In this document: positions 16,074-25,537 of the stretch, piece by piece
How positions within the stretch are numbered: the first letter of the stretch is position 1
Layout of the letters: every line of letters begins with the position of its first letter
Assembly: GCF_964253915.1 (NCBI RefSeq)
Contig: NZ_CAXUSG020000007.1
Span: forward strand, 1 to 64,000
Source of the DNA: Metarhizobium sp964253915
GTDB lineage: Bacteria; Pseudomonadota; Alphaproteobacteria; Rhizobiales; Rhizobiaceae
Direction of reading: 5' to 3'
DNA length: 64,000 bases
Position numbers and translations under genes: made by a program
The notes under the pieces: generated by a model
Seen by the model: the letters and a program-made list of their open reading frames with translations, nothing else
Databases searched by the model: none
Told to the model about the DNA's origin: nothing

Positions 16074-18002
16074 TTGGTCGAGTTTCTGTCTAAGGCAATG
16101 GCGGCTACCAGAACCGCCCGCCTTCCTCTTTACCGGCCTCAATCCCGGCGTAGCGAGCAGGCGCTTGCCATCGGTTATGCGCTCGGCAAATCGTTCATCC
16201 TGGCGCTGCTGATCCTGATCGCCGTAGAATGGATCGCTCGCGGCTCGACAACCGATATCGGCGACTTCATGACCTCGTCTGCCCGCCCGGGCATGACCTC
16301 GGTCGCGCTGATGACGATGCTCATCCTCTGCCTCGACGCCATCTTCGGACGACGCTACCAGTCGTTGCTCATCATCGTGCCGCTTGCCATCATACCGGCA
16401 TTCGTCTCCCAGCAGAAGCAGCTGTTTCTCTCCGATCCGCTCTATCCCACGGATTTCCTGTTTGCCCGCCAGATCGTCGAACTGATGCCGGTGATGATCA
16501 GCCAGCGCCCCTGGACGGCAGTCGCGGTCTTCATCGGCCTGATCGCCTCGATCGCCATGATCGTCTATCTTTGGCTTTGTGCGTGGAAGCGCTTTCCGCA
16601 GCTCTCCGGCCGCTGGCGCGCCGTCAGCCTCGGCCTGACGCTGCCGCTGCTTGCCGGCTTTGTCTCGCTGATGGACTACAGCCAGTATTCCTGGCTGCGT
16701 GACCGGCTGCAGGTCATTCCGATGATGTGGGACCAGAAGGAAAACTATCGCCACAACGGCTTCCTTCTCGCCTTCGCCTTCAACGTGCCGATGGCCAATG
16801 TTTCCGCACCGGCAGGCTACGGCGCCGAAACCATGGCGAAGATCCCCGGAAAAGCCATGCCCTTCGGCACCGGCAGCGAGGATCATCCCGATGTCATCGT
16901 GCTGATGAGCGAGTCCTTGTGGGACCCGACGCGCCTTTCCAACGTCAAGCTCTCGCCGGACCCGATGCCGGTGATGCGTGAAAACCAGTCGGGCAACGTG
17001 TTCTCGCCCGAGTTCGGCGGCATGACGGCCAATGTCGAGTTCGAAGCGCTGACGGGTTTCTCGAACGCCTTCCTGCCCTATGGCAGCATTCCCTATCAGC
17101 AATATGTACGCCGGCCGATGCCGTCGCTGGCGACGTTCTTCCGCGGCGAAGGCTATGCCACCCGCGCCATCCATCCCTATCAGAGCTGGTTCTGGAACCG
17201 CTCGGAAGTCTACAAGGCCTTCGGTTTCGAGGAATTCAAGTCGGAAGAAAACCTGCCGGCCCTCGACAAACGCGGCTTCTTCGCTTCCGACGAGGCGCTG
17301 TTCAAGGAGATCATGCGCCAGGCCGACGGCATGGACCGCCCGTTCTTCTTCTTCTCGGTCACCTTGCAGGGCCACGGCCCGTATGAGCCGACCCGTTACG
17401 CCAAGAATGCCATCACCGTCGAAGGCAATCTTCCCGAGGCCGACAAGAGCACGTTGGCGACCTATGCGCATGGCGTCAAGGAAGCCGACGACAGCTTGAA
17501 AATGCTGATGGAGTGGGCCAAGAAGCGCGAGCGCGAGACGATCATCGTCGTCTTCGGCGATCACTTGCCGCCGCTCGGACCGGTCTACGTCAACAGCGGC
17601 TACATGCCGGAACAGGTCGCGACCCGCAAGGCGTCGATCGAAGTGATGAAGCGCGAGCATGAGACGCCGCTCATCGTCTGGTCCAGCCGCTCCGGCAAGA
17701 AGAACATCGGCACGATCAGCCCGGCGATCCTGCCCTATCACGTCGTCAAGATGGCGCGCTTCGACCATCCCTACTACACCAATTTCCTCGGCCGCGTTCA
17801 GCGTCGCTATCCGATCATCGACCGCTATCAGCTCGTTGCCCGCGACAACCAGACGAAACCCGACTGGCTGCGGGCAAAAGAACCGCTCGATCCGATGATG
17901 CGCGATTTCCGCTATATCCAGCACGACATGATGTTTGGCCAGCAGCACAGCGTCGATCGCCTGTTCCCCAGCCATGCTTGGGTGACCCGGCCACAAGGAT
18001 GA
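16074..18002 (+). CDS. LTA synthase family / phosphoglycerol transferase-like membrane sulfatase-fold protein
   Basis: 642 residues: about five N-terminal membrane segments (residues 30-205) followed by a large extracytoplasmic alkaline phosphatase/sulfatase-fold domain. Visible elements are the metal region VIVLMSESLWD, the GGMTANVEFEALTG segment with the probable threonine nucleophile, LQGHGPY and VVFGDHLPP. LtaS relatives in Gram-negative bacteria transfer phosphoglycerol from phosphatidylglycerol, for example to periplasmic glucans (OpgB; CgmB in Sinorhizobium). Transfer to cyclic beta-glucan is a reasonable guess here. The start is TTG at 16074, supported by GGAGAA just upstream; the next ATG is eight codons in. 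Confidence 0.86.
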   Translation: MVEFLSKAMAATRTARLPLYRPQSRRSEQALAIGYALGKSFILALLILIAVEWIARGSTTDIGDFMTSSARPGMTSVALMTMLILCLDAIFGRRYQSLLIIVPLAIIPAFVSQQKQLFLSDPLYPTDFLFARQIVELMPVMISQRPWTAVAVFIGLIASIAMIVYLWLCAWKRFPQLSGRWRAVSLGLTLPLLAGFVSLMDYSQYSWLRDRLQVIPMMWDQKENYRHNGFLLAFAFNVPMANVSAPAGYGAETMAKIPGKAMPFGTGSEDHPDVIVLMSESLWDPTRLSNVKLSPDPMPVMRENQSGNVFSPEFGGMTANVEFEALTGFSNAFLPYGSIPYQQYVRRPMPSLATFFRGEGYATRAIHPYQSWFWNRSEVYKAFGFEEFKSEENLPALDKRGFFASDEALFKEIMRQADGMDRPFFFFSVTLQGHGPYEPTRYAKNAITVEGNLPEADKSTLATYAHGVKEADDSLKMLMEWAKKRERETIIVVFGDHLPPLGPVYVNSGYMPEQVATRKASIEVMKREHETPLIVWSSRSGKKNIGTISPAILPYHVVKMARFDHPYYTNFLGRVQRRYPIIDRYQLVARDNQTKPDWLRAKEPLDPMMRDFRYIQHDMMFGQQHSVDRLFPSHAWVTRPQG

Positions 18003-18132
18003 CGAGCATTGCCGGCGCGACTATCTGCCGTGCCGCATCTTCTTGAATAATCTCCGTTAAAGGGCTAAGGCCATTACCGGCGGCTGCTTTCCGGCACCGC
18101 TGCTCATGTGCCTTGTCCTATGGAGAACAGCG

Positions 18133-18660
18133 ATGTCATTCCTTCCTGGCTTCGAGCATATTCGTTTCGGCCGGAAGCCCGAAGGCATCGGCGAAACCGA
18201 AAAACGCATCATCGAAAAAGCCAAGGACCGCATGATCGTCGCCACCGACGTCAATGCCGTGCTCTCGGCGCAGGAGAGTTTTGGCGAGCGGCTGTCCGAT
18301 ACCATCGCCCGCGTCGGCGGTTCCTGGACCTTCATTATCAGTTTTGCCGCCTTCCTGGTCGCCTGGGCGGTCATCAATACCGTCATCCTGATCGGCGATG
18401 CCTTCGATCCCTATCCTTTCATCTTCCTCAACTTGCTGCTCTCCATGCTGGCGGCGGTGCAGGCACCGATCATCATGATGTCGCAGAACCGCCAGGCGGC
18501 GCGTGACCGTTTCGAGGCGGCGAAAGACTACGAGATCAATCTCAAGGCCGAAATCGAGGTGCTTTCCCTGCATCAGAAGATCGACATGCAGGTGCTGGCG
18601 GAGCTCGCCGAATTGCGCAAGGACGTTGCCCGGTTGACCGAATTGATCGGCAAGACTTAA
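18133..18660 (+). CDS. DUF1003 membrane protein
   Basis: 175 residues with two membrane segments (about residues 62-82 and 93-113) in the pattern WTFIISFAAFLVAWAVIN ... PYPFIFLNLLLSMLAAVQAP ... MMSQNRQAARDR. This is the DUF1003 signature, ending in a helical C-terminal part. The family is of unknown function. ATG 18133 has TGGAG upstream; the frame extends nine codons further. Lies in an otherwise plus-strand stretch with the next gene 79 nt away. Confidence 0.88.
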   Translation: MSFLPGFEHIRFGRKPEGIGETEKRIIEKAKDRMIVATDVNAVLSAQESFGERLSDTIARVGGSWTFIISFAAFLVAWAVINTVILIGDAFDPYPFIFLNLLLSMLAAVQAPIIMMSQNRQAARDRFEAAKDYEINLKAEIEVLSLHQKIDMQVLAELAELRKDVARLTELIGKT

Positions 18661-18739
18661 TAAATTCCGCCTCTCCGTGAACACAATCAGGCCTTTGCCC
18701 GTTATGATCATATCGTTGCCTGCCCATAGAAGTTCGCCA

Positions 18740-19678
18740 ATGCCCGATGAAGCATCCCTCGACCGGCTCCGCACACCCTCGCTGACCCGCGACCAGATCC
18801 TGGAGCATCCGCTTTTCCTGACGATCGAAGTCGAAATCGCCACCCATCTCGTCGGCATCCACGAGGAGACACCGCGCCTGGCGCGGCTGAAGGCTTCGCA
18901 CCAGAAATGGATCATGACGCAGATGCTTTATGCGCTGCAGCTGGAGCGCGATCCGCTGGCAGCGTCCACCGGGCTGACGGCTTCCCGTCTCTACGATGTG
19001 CTCGCCCGTTACGCCGTGGTCAGCCGCAACACGGTGGCAAGCTACCTTGCCGAACTCGTCGCCTACAAGTTTCTCCGTGACGCGCCCGACAGTCAGGACA
19101 AGCGCAAACGCCCGCTGGAAATCACCGACGCGGCGGCCAAGGCGATGTACAGCTGGTTTCTCGGCCACATGGTCTGCCTGGACCGGCTGGATGGCGGCAA
19201 CCGCGCTGAGCGCAGCGAAAGCGATCCGGCATTGTTTCGTCTTGGCCAGCCTTATGCAGCCAGAGCGTTGATCGACGATCCGGCATGGCGCAACCTGCCG
19301 GAAACGGTTTCTTCGTTCATCTGGGCGGAATCCGGTGGCATGGTGCTGCACGAACTCATCAGCCGCCTGCCCTCCGACAAGGAGGAGGACGGCCGGATAT
19401 TCCTCGGGGAAATTTCAATTGCCGAGATCGCCCAGAAATATGCGATTTCCGCCACGAATGTGAAACGCATGTTCGCCCCCGCCGAAACCGCCGGACTGCT
19501 CGGTTGGGAGCGTCCGCGGCGGCGCGGACGGCTCTGGTTCTCGCCGCCATTCCTGCGGGATTACTTCTACTGGCAATCGGTCAAGTTCGCCGCCCTCGAT
19601 GAGGCTGTGCATTGGGCCGAACAGCAATCACGCAGCGACACAGCCTCAGGGGTTACCCGCAACCACAAGGCCGGGTGA
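18740..19678 (+). CDS. Winged-helix (MarR-like) regulator-like protein, unknown
   Basis: About 312 residues. Two stretches look like winged helix-turn-helix segments: residues about 76-130 (TASRLYDVLARYAVVSRNTV ... LEITDAAAKAMYSW) and about 225-275 (ISIAEIAQKYAISATNVKRM ... GRLWFSPPF). I do not recognise a named family; a DNA-binding regulator is the likeliest reading. ATG 18740 is chosen because an earlier in-frame ATG (18677) adds residues with no domain character, but the ribosome binding site is weak. The last 33 bp overlap the convergent GFA gene. Confidence 0.7.
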   Translation: MPDEASLDRLRTPSLTRDQILEHPLFLTIEVEIATHLVGIHEETPRLARLKASHQKWIMTQMLYALQLERDPLAASTGLTASRLYDVLARYAVVSRNTVASYLAELVAYKFLRDAPDSQDKRKRPLEITDAAAKAMYSWFLGHMVCLDRLDGGNRAERSESDPALFRLGQPYAARALIDDPAWRNLPETVSSFIWAESGGMVLHELISRLPSDKEEDGRIFLGEISIAEIAQKYAISATNVKRMFAPAETAGLLGWERPRRRGRLWFSPPFLRDYFYWQSVKFAALDEAVHWAEQQSRSDTASGVTRNHKAG

Positions 19679-20068
19679 TCCCTGCGCATAATGCGGCGCG
19701 TCGTCCGGTAGGTTGTAGAAATCGGCCTTGTCGGCGCAAAAAATGTGTTTGTCGACACGCAATCCTGTCGGCTGGTCGAAGCTGCCGGCGAGCACGGAGA
19801 TGTAATCCTCCTTGTCGGCCTGCCAGAACAGCGCCGATCCGCAGGTCCGGCAGAAACCGCGCCGGGCAAAATCGCTGGCCCGGAACCAGGTGATGTTGTC
19901 CTCCCCCTCCAGTTCGAGATCGACGATCTGCACGTTGGTGGCGGCATAATAAAGGCCCGTCTGCTTGCGGCATTGCGAGCAGTGGCAGGCGATGACATTG
20001 CGCAGCTTGCCTTTGGTGCGGAAGCGGACCGTACCGCAGAGGCACGAGCCGGTATGGATTTCAGTCAT
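19646..20068 (-). CDS. GFA family protein (glutathione-dependent formaldehyde-activating enzyme fold)
   Basis: 140 residues with the zinc-binding cysteines of the GFA family: SCLCG near the N-terminus, ACHCSQCRKQTG in the middle and CRTCGSALFW about 40 residues on. The family includes S-(hydroxymethyl)glutathione synthase, but most members of this length have no proven substrate. GAGGGTGAGCA precedes the ATG. The gene's 3' end overlaps the convergent winged-helix gene. Confidence 0.9.
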   Translation of the reverse strand: MTEIHTGSCLCGTVRFRTKGKLRNVIACHCSQCRKQTGLYYAATNVQIVDLELEGEDNITWFRASDFARRGFCRTCGSALFWQADKEDYISVLAGSFDQPTGLRVDKHIFCADKADFYNLPDDAPHYAQGSPGLVVAGNP

Positions 20069-20299
20069 TGCTCACCCTCGATGTTCTTGGAACTGCAAAT
20101 CTAAGGTTTCGCACGCTGCTGTCAAACCCTCGCCAGCCCTTCTTTATCCCGCCTCAGAATGCCGACCGAAGGTGGTTTTCTAAAAATATATTCCCGTAAA
20201 AAGATTATTCGGCAATCGATTTTAAGGATTAATTAGCAAATGTGAAAGCAACATATGATTTCATTATAGTATACTAACTCAATCAATAGGAGATGACCC
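20069..20299. promoter_or_regulatory. AT-rich divergent intergenic region upstream of tad genes
   Basis: The stretch 20175-20290 is much richer in A+T than its surroundings and lies directly upstream of the TadE-like gene, so it probably holds its promoter. I see no exact -35/-10 pair I would defend. AGGAG at 20289-20293 is the ribosome binding site for the ATG at 20300. Confidence 0.4.
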
Positions 20300-20722
20300 A
20301 TGCCCCATCTTCGGAGGTTCTTCTTCTGCCGCAGGGGTGCCGCCGCGGTGGAATTTGCCGTCATCGCCCCCCTTTTCCTGATGACGGTACTGAGCCTTAT
20401 CGGTTACGGCATCTACATTGCCGCCGCCAACTCGGTGCAGCAGATCGCCGCCGATGCCGCGCGCACGGCCGTTGCCGGCTTATCGGCCGAGGAACGGTCC
20501 CGGCTCGCGCAGGCTTTCGTTGACGACACCACGTTGCACTACGCCTTTCTCAGCCGTAACCGGCTTCAGGTGTCCGTGAAGGACGATCCCGCCAATCCCA
20601 ATCAATTCATCGTCGCGCTCGACTACGATGCCTCCGACCTGCCGATCTTCAAGCTCTACTCTTTCGTCTTGCCGGATGAGCGAATCCGGCGCTTTTCGAC
20701 GATCCGCATCGGAGGGATCTGA
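20300..20722 (+). CDS. TadE-like pilus assembly protein
   Basis: 140 residues. RRGAAAVEFAVIAPLFLM is the TadE/TadG N-terminal signature: a short basic leader, then a hydrophobic helix beginning with the conserved AVEFA. The rest is a small extracytoplasmic domain. TadE-type pseudopilins are minor components of Flp (Tad) type IVc pili. A good AGGAG precedes the ATG. The stop codon TGA (20720-20722) is one base from the start codon of the next gene, so the two are translationally linked. Confidence 0.87.
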   Translation: MPHLRRFFFCRRGAAAVEFAVIAPLFLMTVLSLIGYGIYIAAANSVQQIAADAARTAVAGLSAEERSRLAQAFVDDTTLHYAFLSRNRLQVSVKDDPANPNQFIVALDYDASDLPIFKLYSFVLPDERIRRFSTIRIGGI

Positions 20723-20723
20723 C

Positions 20724-22463
20724 ATGCGATTGAAAAACGCATCGCTCCGTAAATGGCAACACGACAGGAGCGGCAACATTGCATTGTCATCCGCGTTGAT
20801 CGCGCCCCTCGTCATCATGATTCTCGGCCTCGGCGTCGATTTTGGCGCGCTCACCCTGCAGAAGCGACAAGCTCAGGGGCTGGCCGACATTGCCGCCATC
20901 GTTGCGGCCTCGCAGCTCGACCAGGCGGAAACGAACCTTGCCGAGCATTTTCGCACCAACGGCATCAATCTCGTCGTTCAATCCTCCCGCGGCTTGATCA
21001 AACCCGATGGCGAGATCCTGCCGGCCGGCGAGGCGATCTATCCCCATTTTGGCGGTATCGCCACCGTCGAACGCGGTCGTTATGCCGCCGATCCGAACCT
21101 GCCGGTCGACCAGCGCTTCGAGCCCGGAACCGCGCCGTTCGATTCCGCCCGCGTCAATATCGAGGAACCGGGCGAGGTCTATTTCGCCGGCATATTCTCG
21201 ACCTCTCCGGTCGTCACCGCCAGCGGCGTCGCGGCAACGCAGAAATATGCCGCCTTCACCATTGGATCACGGCTTGCGAGCATCAATGACGGCCTGCTCA
21301 ACGATCTGCTCGGTGGCCTCCTCGGCGCCAAGCTGACCCTCAGCCTCATGGATTACAAGGCGCTTGCCAATATCGACATCAACGCCCTCTCGTTCGTCGA
21401 CGCGCTGGCGGTCCATGTTGGCCTGCAAGCCCTGAGCTACGAGGACATTTTGCAGCAGGACATCTCCTATGGCCAGTTTCTTGCCGCGCTCGGAAAGACG
21501 ACCGGTGTCACGCCGTCCGTCGCGGCGATCCTCAAAGGCGTCGAACAGGCAATCGGAAAATCCAGTGCCCGGCTGAAACTCAGCCAGATCCTCGACCTGC
21601 ACGCCATCGGCAGCAATCCCGTCGGCAGCCATCAGAACCTGATGGTCAAGGCCAACCTGCTGCAACTGGTGAATGCCGGCGCCGTTGCCGCCGGCGGCGG
21701 CAAACAGGTCGGCATCAACCTTGCCGGCAAAATTCCCGGCCTGGCTTCCATCTCGCTGACGGTGGCGATCGGCGAGCCGCCGGTCGAAACGCCGTCCATC
21801 AAGGTCGGAGACCCCGGGTCGATCGTCCGCACCGCGCAGACCCGCCTCCTCGTCGATGCCAGCATCGATGGCCTTGCCCTGCTTGCCGGCCTCAAGCTGC
21901 ATCTGCCGATCTATGTCGAAATCGCCCATGCGGAAGCCAGGCTGGCGGATATCCGTTGCCTCGGCGGGGTGGGCACCAATGCCAACGTCACCATCGACAC
22001 CGTGCCCGGCGTGCTGGAACTTGCCATCGGCGCGGTGGATACGAGTGCTTTCGCCAACTTTTCCGACAAACCGCGCGTCACCCCGGCACGCATTCTTTCC
22101 TCGGCCGCGCTCAAGGTGACGGCCATGGCGCATGTCAACACCACCAACATGAAGCCGACCCGCCTCACCTTCACGCCGGCCGACATAGCCGCCAACAAGA
22201 TCCGCAACGTCTCGACCAAGGATGCGCTGACCTCGACGGTCAGCTCGCTGCTCGGCAACTTGACACTGGAAATCGACCTTCTCGGCCTGCCGCTCGGTAC
22301 CCCGAAGGCGGTTCAAACAGCGCTCGCCAACACGCTAGCCGGCGTTACAGCACCTCTCGACGACCTTCTCTACAACACGCTGCTCATCCTCGGCGTGAAG
22401 ATCGGTGAAGCCGACGTCAGCGTGTCCGACGTCCGCTGCCGCAACGCTGTTCTTGTGCAATAA
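20724..22463 (+). CDS. TadG-like pilus-associated protein
   Basis: About 579 residues. RSGNIALSSALIAPLVIMI is the TadE/TadG-like N-terminal helix, and the following FGALTLQKRQAQGLADIAAI fits the DUF2134/TadG family. The large remaining part is predicted extracytoplasmic, with several cysteines near the C-terminus (IRCLGG, VRCRNA). The ATG at 20724 follows GGAGGGATCTG. No other tad/cpa gene (secretin, TadA ATPase, TadB/C, prepilin) is in the window, so these two genes either work with a distant Tad locus or form a separate small system. Confidence 0.84.
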   Translation: MRLKNASLRKWQHDRSGNIALSSALIAPLVIMILGLGVDFGALTLQKRQAQGLADIAAIVAASQLDQAETNLAEHFRTNGINLVVQSSRGLIKPDGEILPAGEAIYPHFGGIATVERGRYAADPNLPVDQRFEPGTAPFDSARVNIEEPGEVYFAGIFSTSPVVTASGVAATQKYAAFTIGSRLASINDGLLNDLLGGLLGAKLTLSLMDYKALANIDINALSFVDALAVHVGLQALSYEDILQQDISYGQFLAALGKTTGVTPSVAAILKGVEQAIGKSSARLKLSQILDLHAIGSNPVGSHQNLMVKANLLQLVNAGAVAAGGGKQVGINLAGKIPGLASISLTVAIGEPPVETPSIKVGDPGSIVRTAQTRLLVDASIDGLALLAGLKLHLPIYVEIAHAEARLADIRCLGGVGTNANVTIDTVPGVLELAIGAVDTSAFANFSDKPRVTPARILSSAALKVTAMAHVNTTNMKPTRLTFTPADIAANKIRNVSTKDALTSTVSSLLGNLTLEIDLLGLPLGTPKAVQTALANTLAGVTAPLDDLLYNTLLILGVKIGEADVSVSDVRCRNAVLVQ

Positions 22464-22489
22464 AAAACCGGGCCTCGCGGCCCGGTTTT
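22464..22489. terminator. Bidirectional terminator between TadG-like gene and aroG
   Basis: Stem AAAACCGGGCC / GGCCCGGTTTT (11 bp) with loop TCGC, lying between two convergent genes. It has A and T tracts on the appropriate sides for both strands. Confidence 0.9.
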
Positions 22490-22514
22490 GGTGCTTGCAG
22501 TCTGTCTGCCCGGT

Positions 22515-23888
22515 TTAGCCGTTGACGACGAGGCGCTTTTCTTCGCGGCCGCCCTTCATGCGCTCCGCCAGGAGGAAAGCCAGTTCCAGCGCCTGATCGG
22601 CGTTGAGGCGCGGGTCGCAATGGGTGTGGTAACGATCCTGCAGGTCCTCGGCAGAAACGGCGCGCGCGCCGCCGGTGCATTCGGTCACGTCCTTGCCGGT
22701 CATCTCGATATGGATGCCGCCCGGATGGGTGCCTTCGGCACGATGGATCTGGAAGAAGCTCTCGACTTCCGACAGAACCCGCTCGAACGGCCGGGTCTTG
22801 TAGTTGTTGAGCGTGATCGTGTTGCCGTGCATCGGATCGCAGGACCAGACGACCTTGCGGCCTTCGCGCTCGACGGCGCGGATCAGCCGCGGCAGGTGCT
22901 CGGCGACCTTGTCGTGGCCGAAGCGGCAGATCAGCGTCAGGCGGCCGGCCTCATTGGCCGGATTGAGGATATCGATCAGCTCGATCAGGCCATCGGCAGT
23001 CAGCGACGGGCCGCACTTCAGGCCGATCGGGTTCTTGATGCCGCGGCAATATTCGATATGCGCATGGTCGGCCTGGCGCGTACGGTCGCCGATCCAGATC
23101 ATGTGACCGGATGTGGCATACCAGTCGCCGGACGTGGAATCGACACGCGTCAGGGCCTGCTCGTAGCCGAGCAGCAGCGCCTCATGGCTGGTGAAGAAAT
23201 CCGTCTCGCGCAGGCTCGGATTGTTGTCCGAGGTGATGCCGATCGCCTTCATAAAATCCATGGTTTCGGTGATGCGGTCGGCCAGCTTGCGGTAACGCTC
23301 GCCCTGCGGGCTGTCCTTGATGAAGCCGAGCATCCACTGGTGAACGTTGTCGAGGTTGGCGTAGCCGCCCATGGCGAAGGCGCGCAACAGGTTCAGCGTC
23401 GCGGCCGACTGGCGATACGCCATCATCTGCCGTTCCGGATTGGGAATGCGCGACTCTTCGTTGAACTCGATGCCGTTGATGATGTCGCCGCGATAGCTCG
23501 GCAGCGAGACATCGCCCTGCTTCTCGATGTTGGACGAGCGCGGCTTGGCGAACTGGCCGGCAATACGGCCAACCTTGACAACCGGCTGCTGCGCGCCAAA
23601 CGTCAGGACGACGGCCATCTGCAGGAAAGCGCGGAAGAAGTCACGGATGTTGTCGGCGCCGTGTTCGGCAAAGCTTTCGGCACAATCGCCGCCCTGCAGC
23701 AGGAAGCCGCGGCCTTCGGCGACATTGGCGAGCGCCTTGGTCAGGCGGCGGGCTTCACCGGCAAAAACCAGCGGCGGATAGCTTGCGAGCTGCGCTTCGG
23801 TCGCGCTCAGCACTGCCTGATCCGGATAGTCCGGCACCTGCTGGATGGGTTTCTGCCGCCAGCTGCTCGGGGTCCAATTCTGTACCAT
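22515..23888 (-). CDS. aroG: Class II 3-deoxy-7-phosphoheptulonate (DAHP) synthase
   Basis: 457 residues, the full length of class II (plant/Mycobacterium type) DAHP synthases, which join phosphoenolpyruvate and erythrose-4-phosphate in the first step of the shikimate pathway. Recognisable family segments include LQGGDCAESFAEH, KVGRIAGQFAKPRS, IWIGDRTRQ, GIKNPIGLKCGPS, WSCDPMHGNT and GGIHIEMTGKDVTEC. It is encoded alone, between a terminator and gor. Known relatives are feedback-regulated by aromatic amino acids; nothing in the DNA shows attenuation. Confidence 0.96.
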   Translation of the reverse strand: MVQNWTPSSWRQKPIQQVPDYPDQAVLSATEAQLASYPPLVFAGEARRLTKALANVAEGRGFLLQGGDCAESFAEHGADNIRDFFRAFLQMAVVLTFGAQQPVVKVGRIAGQFAKPRSSNIEKQGDVSLPSYRGDIINGIEFNEESRIPNPERQMMAYRQSAATLNLLRAFAMGGYANLDNVHQWMLGFIKDSPQGERYRKLADRITETMDFMKAIGITSDNNPSLRETDFFTSHEALLLGYEQALTRVDSTSGDWYATSGHMIWIGDRTRQADHAHIEYCRGIKNPIGLKCGPSLTADGLIELIDILNPANEAGRLTLICRFGHDKVAEHLPRLIRAVEREGRKVVWSCDPMHGNTITLNNYKTRPFERVLSEVESFFQIHRAEGTHPGGIHIEMTGKDVTECTGGARAVSAEDLQDRYHTHCDPRLNADQALELAFLLAERMKGGREEKRLVVNG

Positions 23889-24025
23889 CTACTCACCTGT
23901 GCTCAAGCATCCTCGGCGGATGCCCCGTCGTGTTGGAAATGCGGGCTTATAAACTTTAACAAAGCGTTTGCATAGCCGCCGCGCCGACAGACGATGCCGC
24001 CGGCAAAACGGGCGATGCGTGCCGG

Positions 24026-25411
24026 TCACACACGCTCGCCGTTGCGGATTCGATAGCTCGGCACGTACATGGTGACGAGCTCTTCCGCAGCAGTCGGATG
24101 AACGGCCATAGTACGGTCGAAATCGTCCTTGGTGCAGCCGGCCTTGAGTGTGATGCCGAGAAGCTGCGCCATCTCGCCGGCCTCATGGCCAAGGATATGG
24201 GCGCCGACGACCTTGCGATCGGCCGCATTGACGATCAGCTTCATGATCGTCCTTTCCTGCCGGCCGGAGAGCGTCGCCTTCATCGGCCGGAACTGGGCGC
24301 GATAGATTTCCAGCTCGCCGTATTTCTTCGCAGCCGCCTCCTCGCTGAGGCCGACCGTGCCGATCTCCGGCTGCGAGAACACCGCGGTGGCGATCAGGTC
24401 GTGATCGACAGGTGTCGGATTGCCGCGATATTCGGTCTCGATGAAACACATCGCCTCGTGGATCGCCACCGGCGTCAGTTGCACCCGGTCGGTGACATCG
24501 CCGAGCGCGAAGACGCTCGGCACGTTGGTGCGCGAATAGGCATCGACAACGATCGCGCCGCGCTCATCGATTTGCACCCCGGCATTTTCCAGGCCCAGCC
24601 CCTTGGTGTTGGGATCGCGGCCGAGCGCCAGCATCACCGTCTCCACCTGCAGGTTGCCATTGTTCATCGTGACCGCCAGGCTACCGTCCTCGTTTCGCGA
24701 CACATCCTGCAAGACGTCCTGCAGCAGGATGCGGATGCCCTTGGCGGTCATCGCCTCGTGCAGCCCGCGACGCATGTCCTGGTCGAAGCGCGAGAGGATT
24801 TCCTGACCACGATAGATCAACGTCGTTTCGACGCCGAGACCGTGAAAAATGTTGGCAAACTCCACGGCGATGTAGCCGCCGCCGGCAATCAGAATCGACT
24901 TCGGCAGGGTCTCCAGATGAAACGCTTCATTGGAGGAGATGCAAAGCTCGTACCCCGGCAAGGCGGCATGCGGATTAGGCGCGCCACCAACCGCGATGAC
25001 GATCCGCTCGGCCGTGACCGTCCGGTCGAGACCTTTCAACAGAACCGTATGTGCATCAACGAGCTCTGCGCGGCTTTCGAAGATATCGGCGCCGGCCGTC
25101 TCCAGGCCCTTGCGATAAAGCCCTTCCAGCCGTGTGATCTCCTTGTCCTTGGCGGCGATCAGCTTTTTCCAGTCGAAGCTCTTTTCACCGACCGTCCAGC
25201 CATAGCCGGCAGAATCCTCGAAATGCTCCGGATACTGGGAAGCATAGACAAACAGCTTCTTGGGTACACAGCCCCTGATGACGCAGGTGCCGCCAAAACG
25301 GTATTCTTCCGCGATGCCCACCTTCTTGCCGAGCGAAGCCGCCACACGGGCACTGCGCACACCGCCCGAGCCCCCGCCGATGACAAAAAGATCGTAATCG
25401 AATGACGGCAT
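24026..25411 (-). CDS. gor: Glutathione-disulfide reductase
   Basis: 461 residues. FAD-binding GGGSGG near the N-terminus, redox-active disulphide in GGTCVIRGCVPKK (C43/C48), a second dinucleotide-binding fold (IAGGGYIAVEFA), DVTDRVQLTPVA at the FAD, and the C-terminal HPTAAEE histidine. It reduces GSSG with NADPH in the cytoplasm. The CVIRGC active site is the form seen in alphaproteobacterial and plant enzymes rather than CVNVGC. The frame is open further upstream, but ATG 25411 follows GAAGGAGTG and begins exactly at the FAD domain. Confidence 0.95.
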   Translation of the reverse strand: MPSFDYDLFVIGGGSGGVRSARVAASLGKKVGIAEEYRFGGTCVIRGCVPKKLFVYASQYPEHFEDSAGYGWTVGEKSFDWKKLIAAKDKEITRLEGLYRKGLETAGADIFESRAELVDAHTVLLKGLDRTVTAERIVIAVGGAPNPHAALPGYELCISSNEAFHLETLPKSILIAGGGYIAVEFANIFHGLGVETTLIYRGQEILSRFDQDMRRGLHEAMTAKGIRILLQDVLQDVSRNEDGSLAVTMNNGNLQVETVMLALGRDPNTKGLGLENAGVQIDERGAIVVDAYSRTNVPSVFALGDVTDRVQLTPVAIHEAMCFIETEYRGNPTPVDHDLIATAVFSQPEIGTVGLSEEAAAKKYGELEIYRAQFRPMKATLSGRQERTIMKLIVNAADRKVVGAHILGHEAGEMAQLLGITLKAGCTKDDFDRTMAVHPTAAEELVTMYVPSYRIRNGERV

Positions 25412-25486
25412 GGCAGGCACTCCTTCAGCAAACGCAGAGGCGTTGGATTGTTTCGCCCTGATATAGGATTTCCAATGACAAAAATA

Positions 25487-25510
25487 AAAGCCCGGAAAAA
25501 TCCGGGCTTT
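25487..25510 (-). terminator. Intrinsic terminator after DUF2059 gene
   Basis: Perfect 10-bp stem AAAGCCCGGA / TCCGGGCTTT with a 4-nt loop. On the minus strand it is followed by ATTTTTG. It ends the rpiA-DUF2059 transcription unit, so gor has its own promoter. Confidence 0.9.
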
Positions 25511-25537
25511 CAAATAATTCGCGAAAAGGACGGCGCC

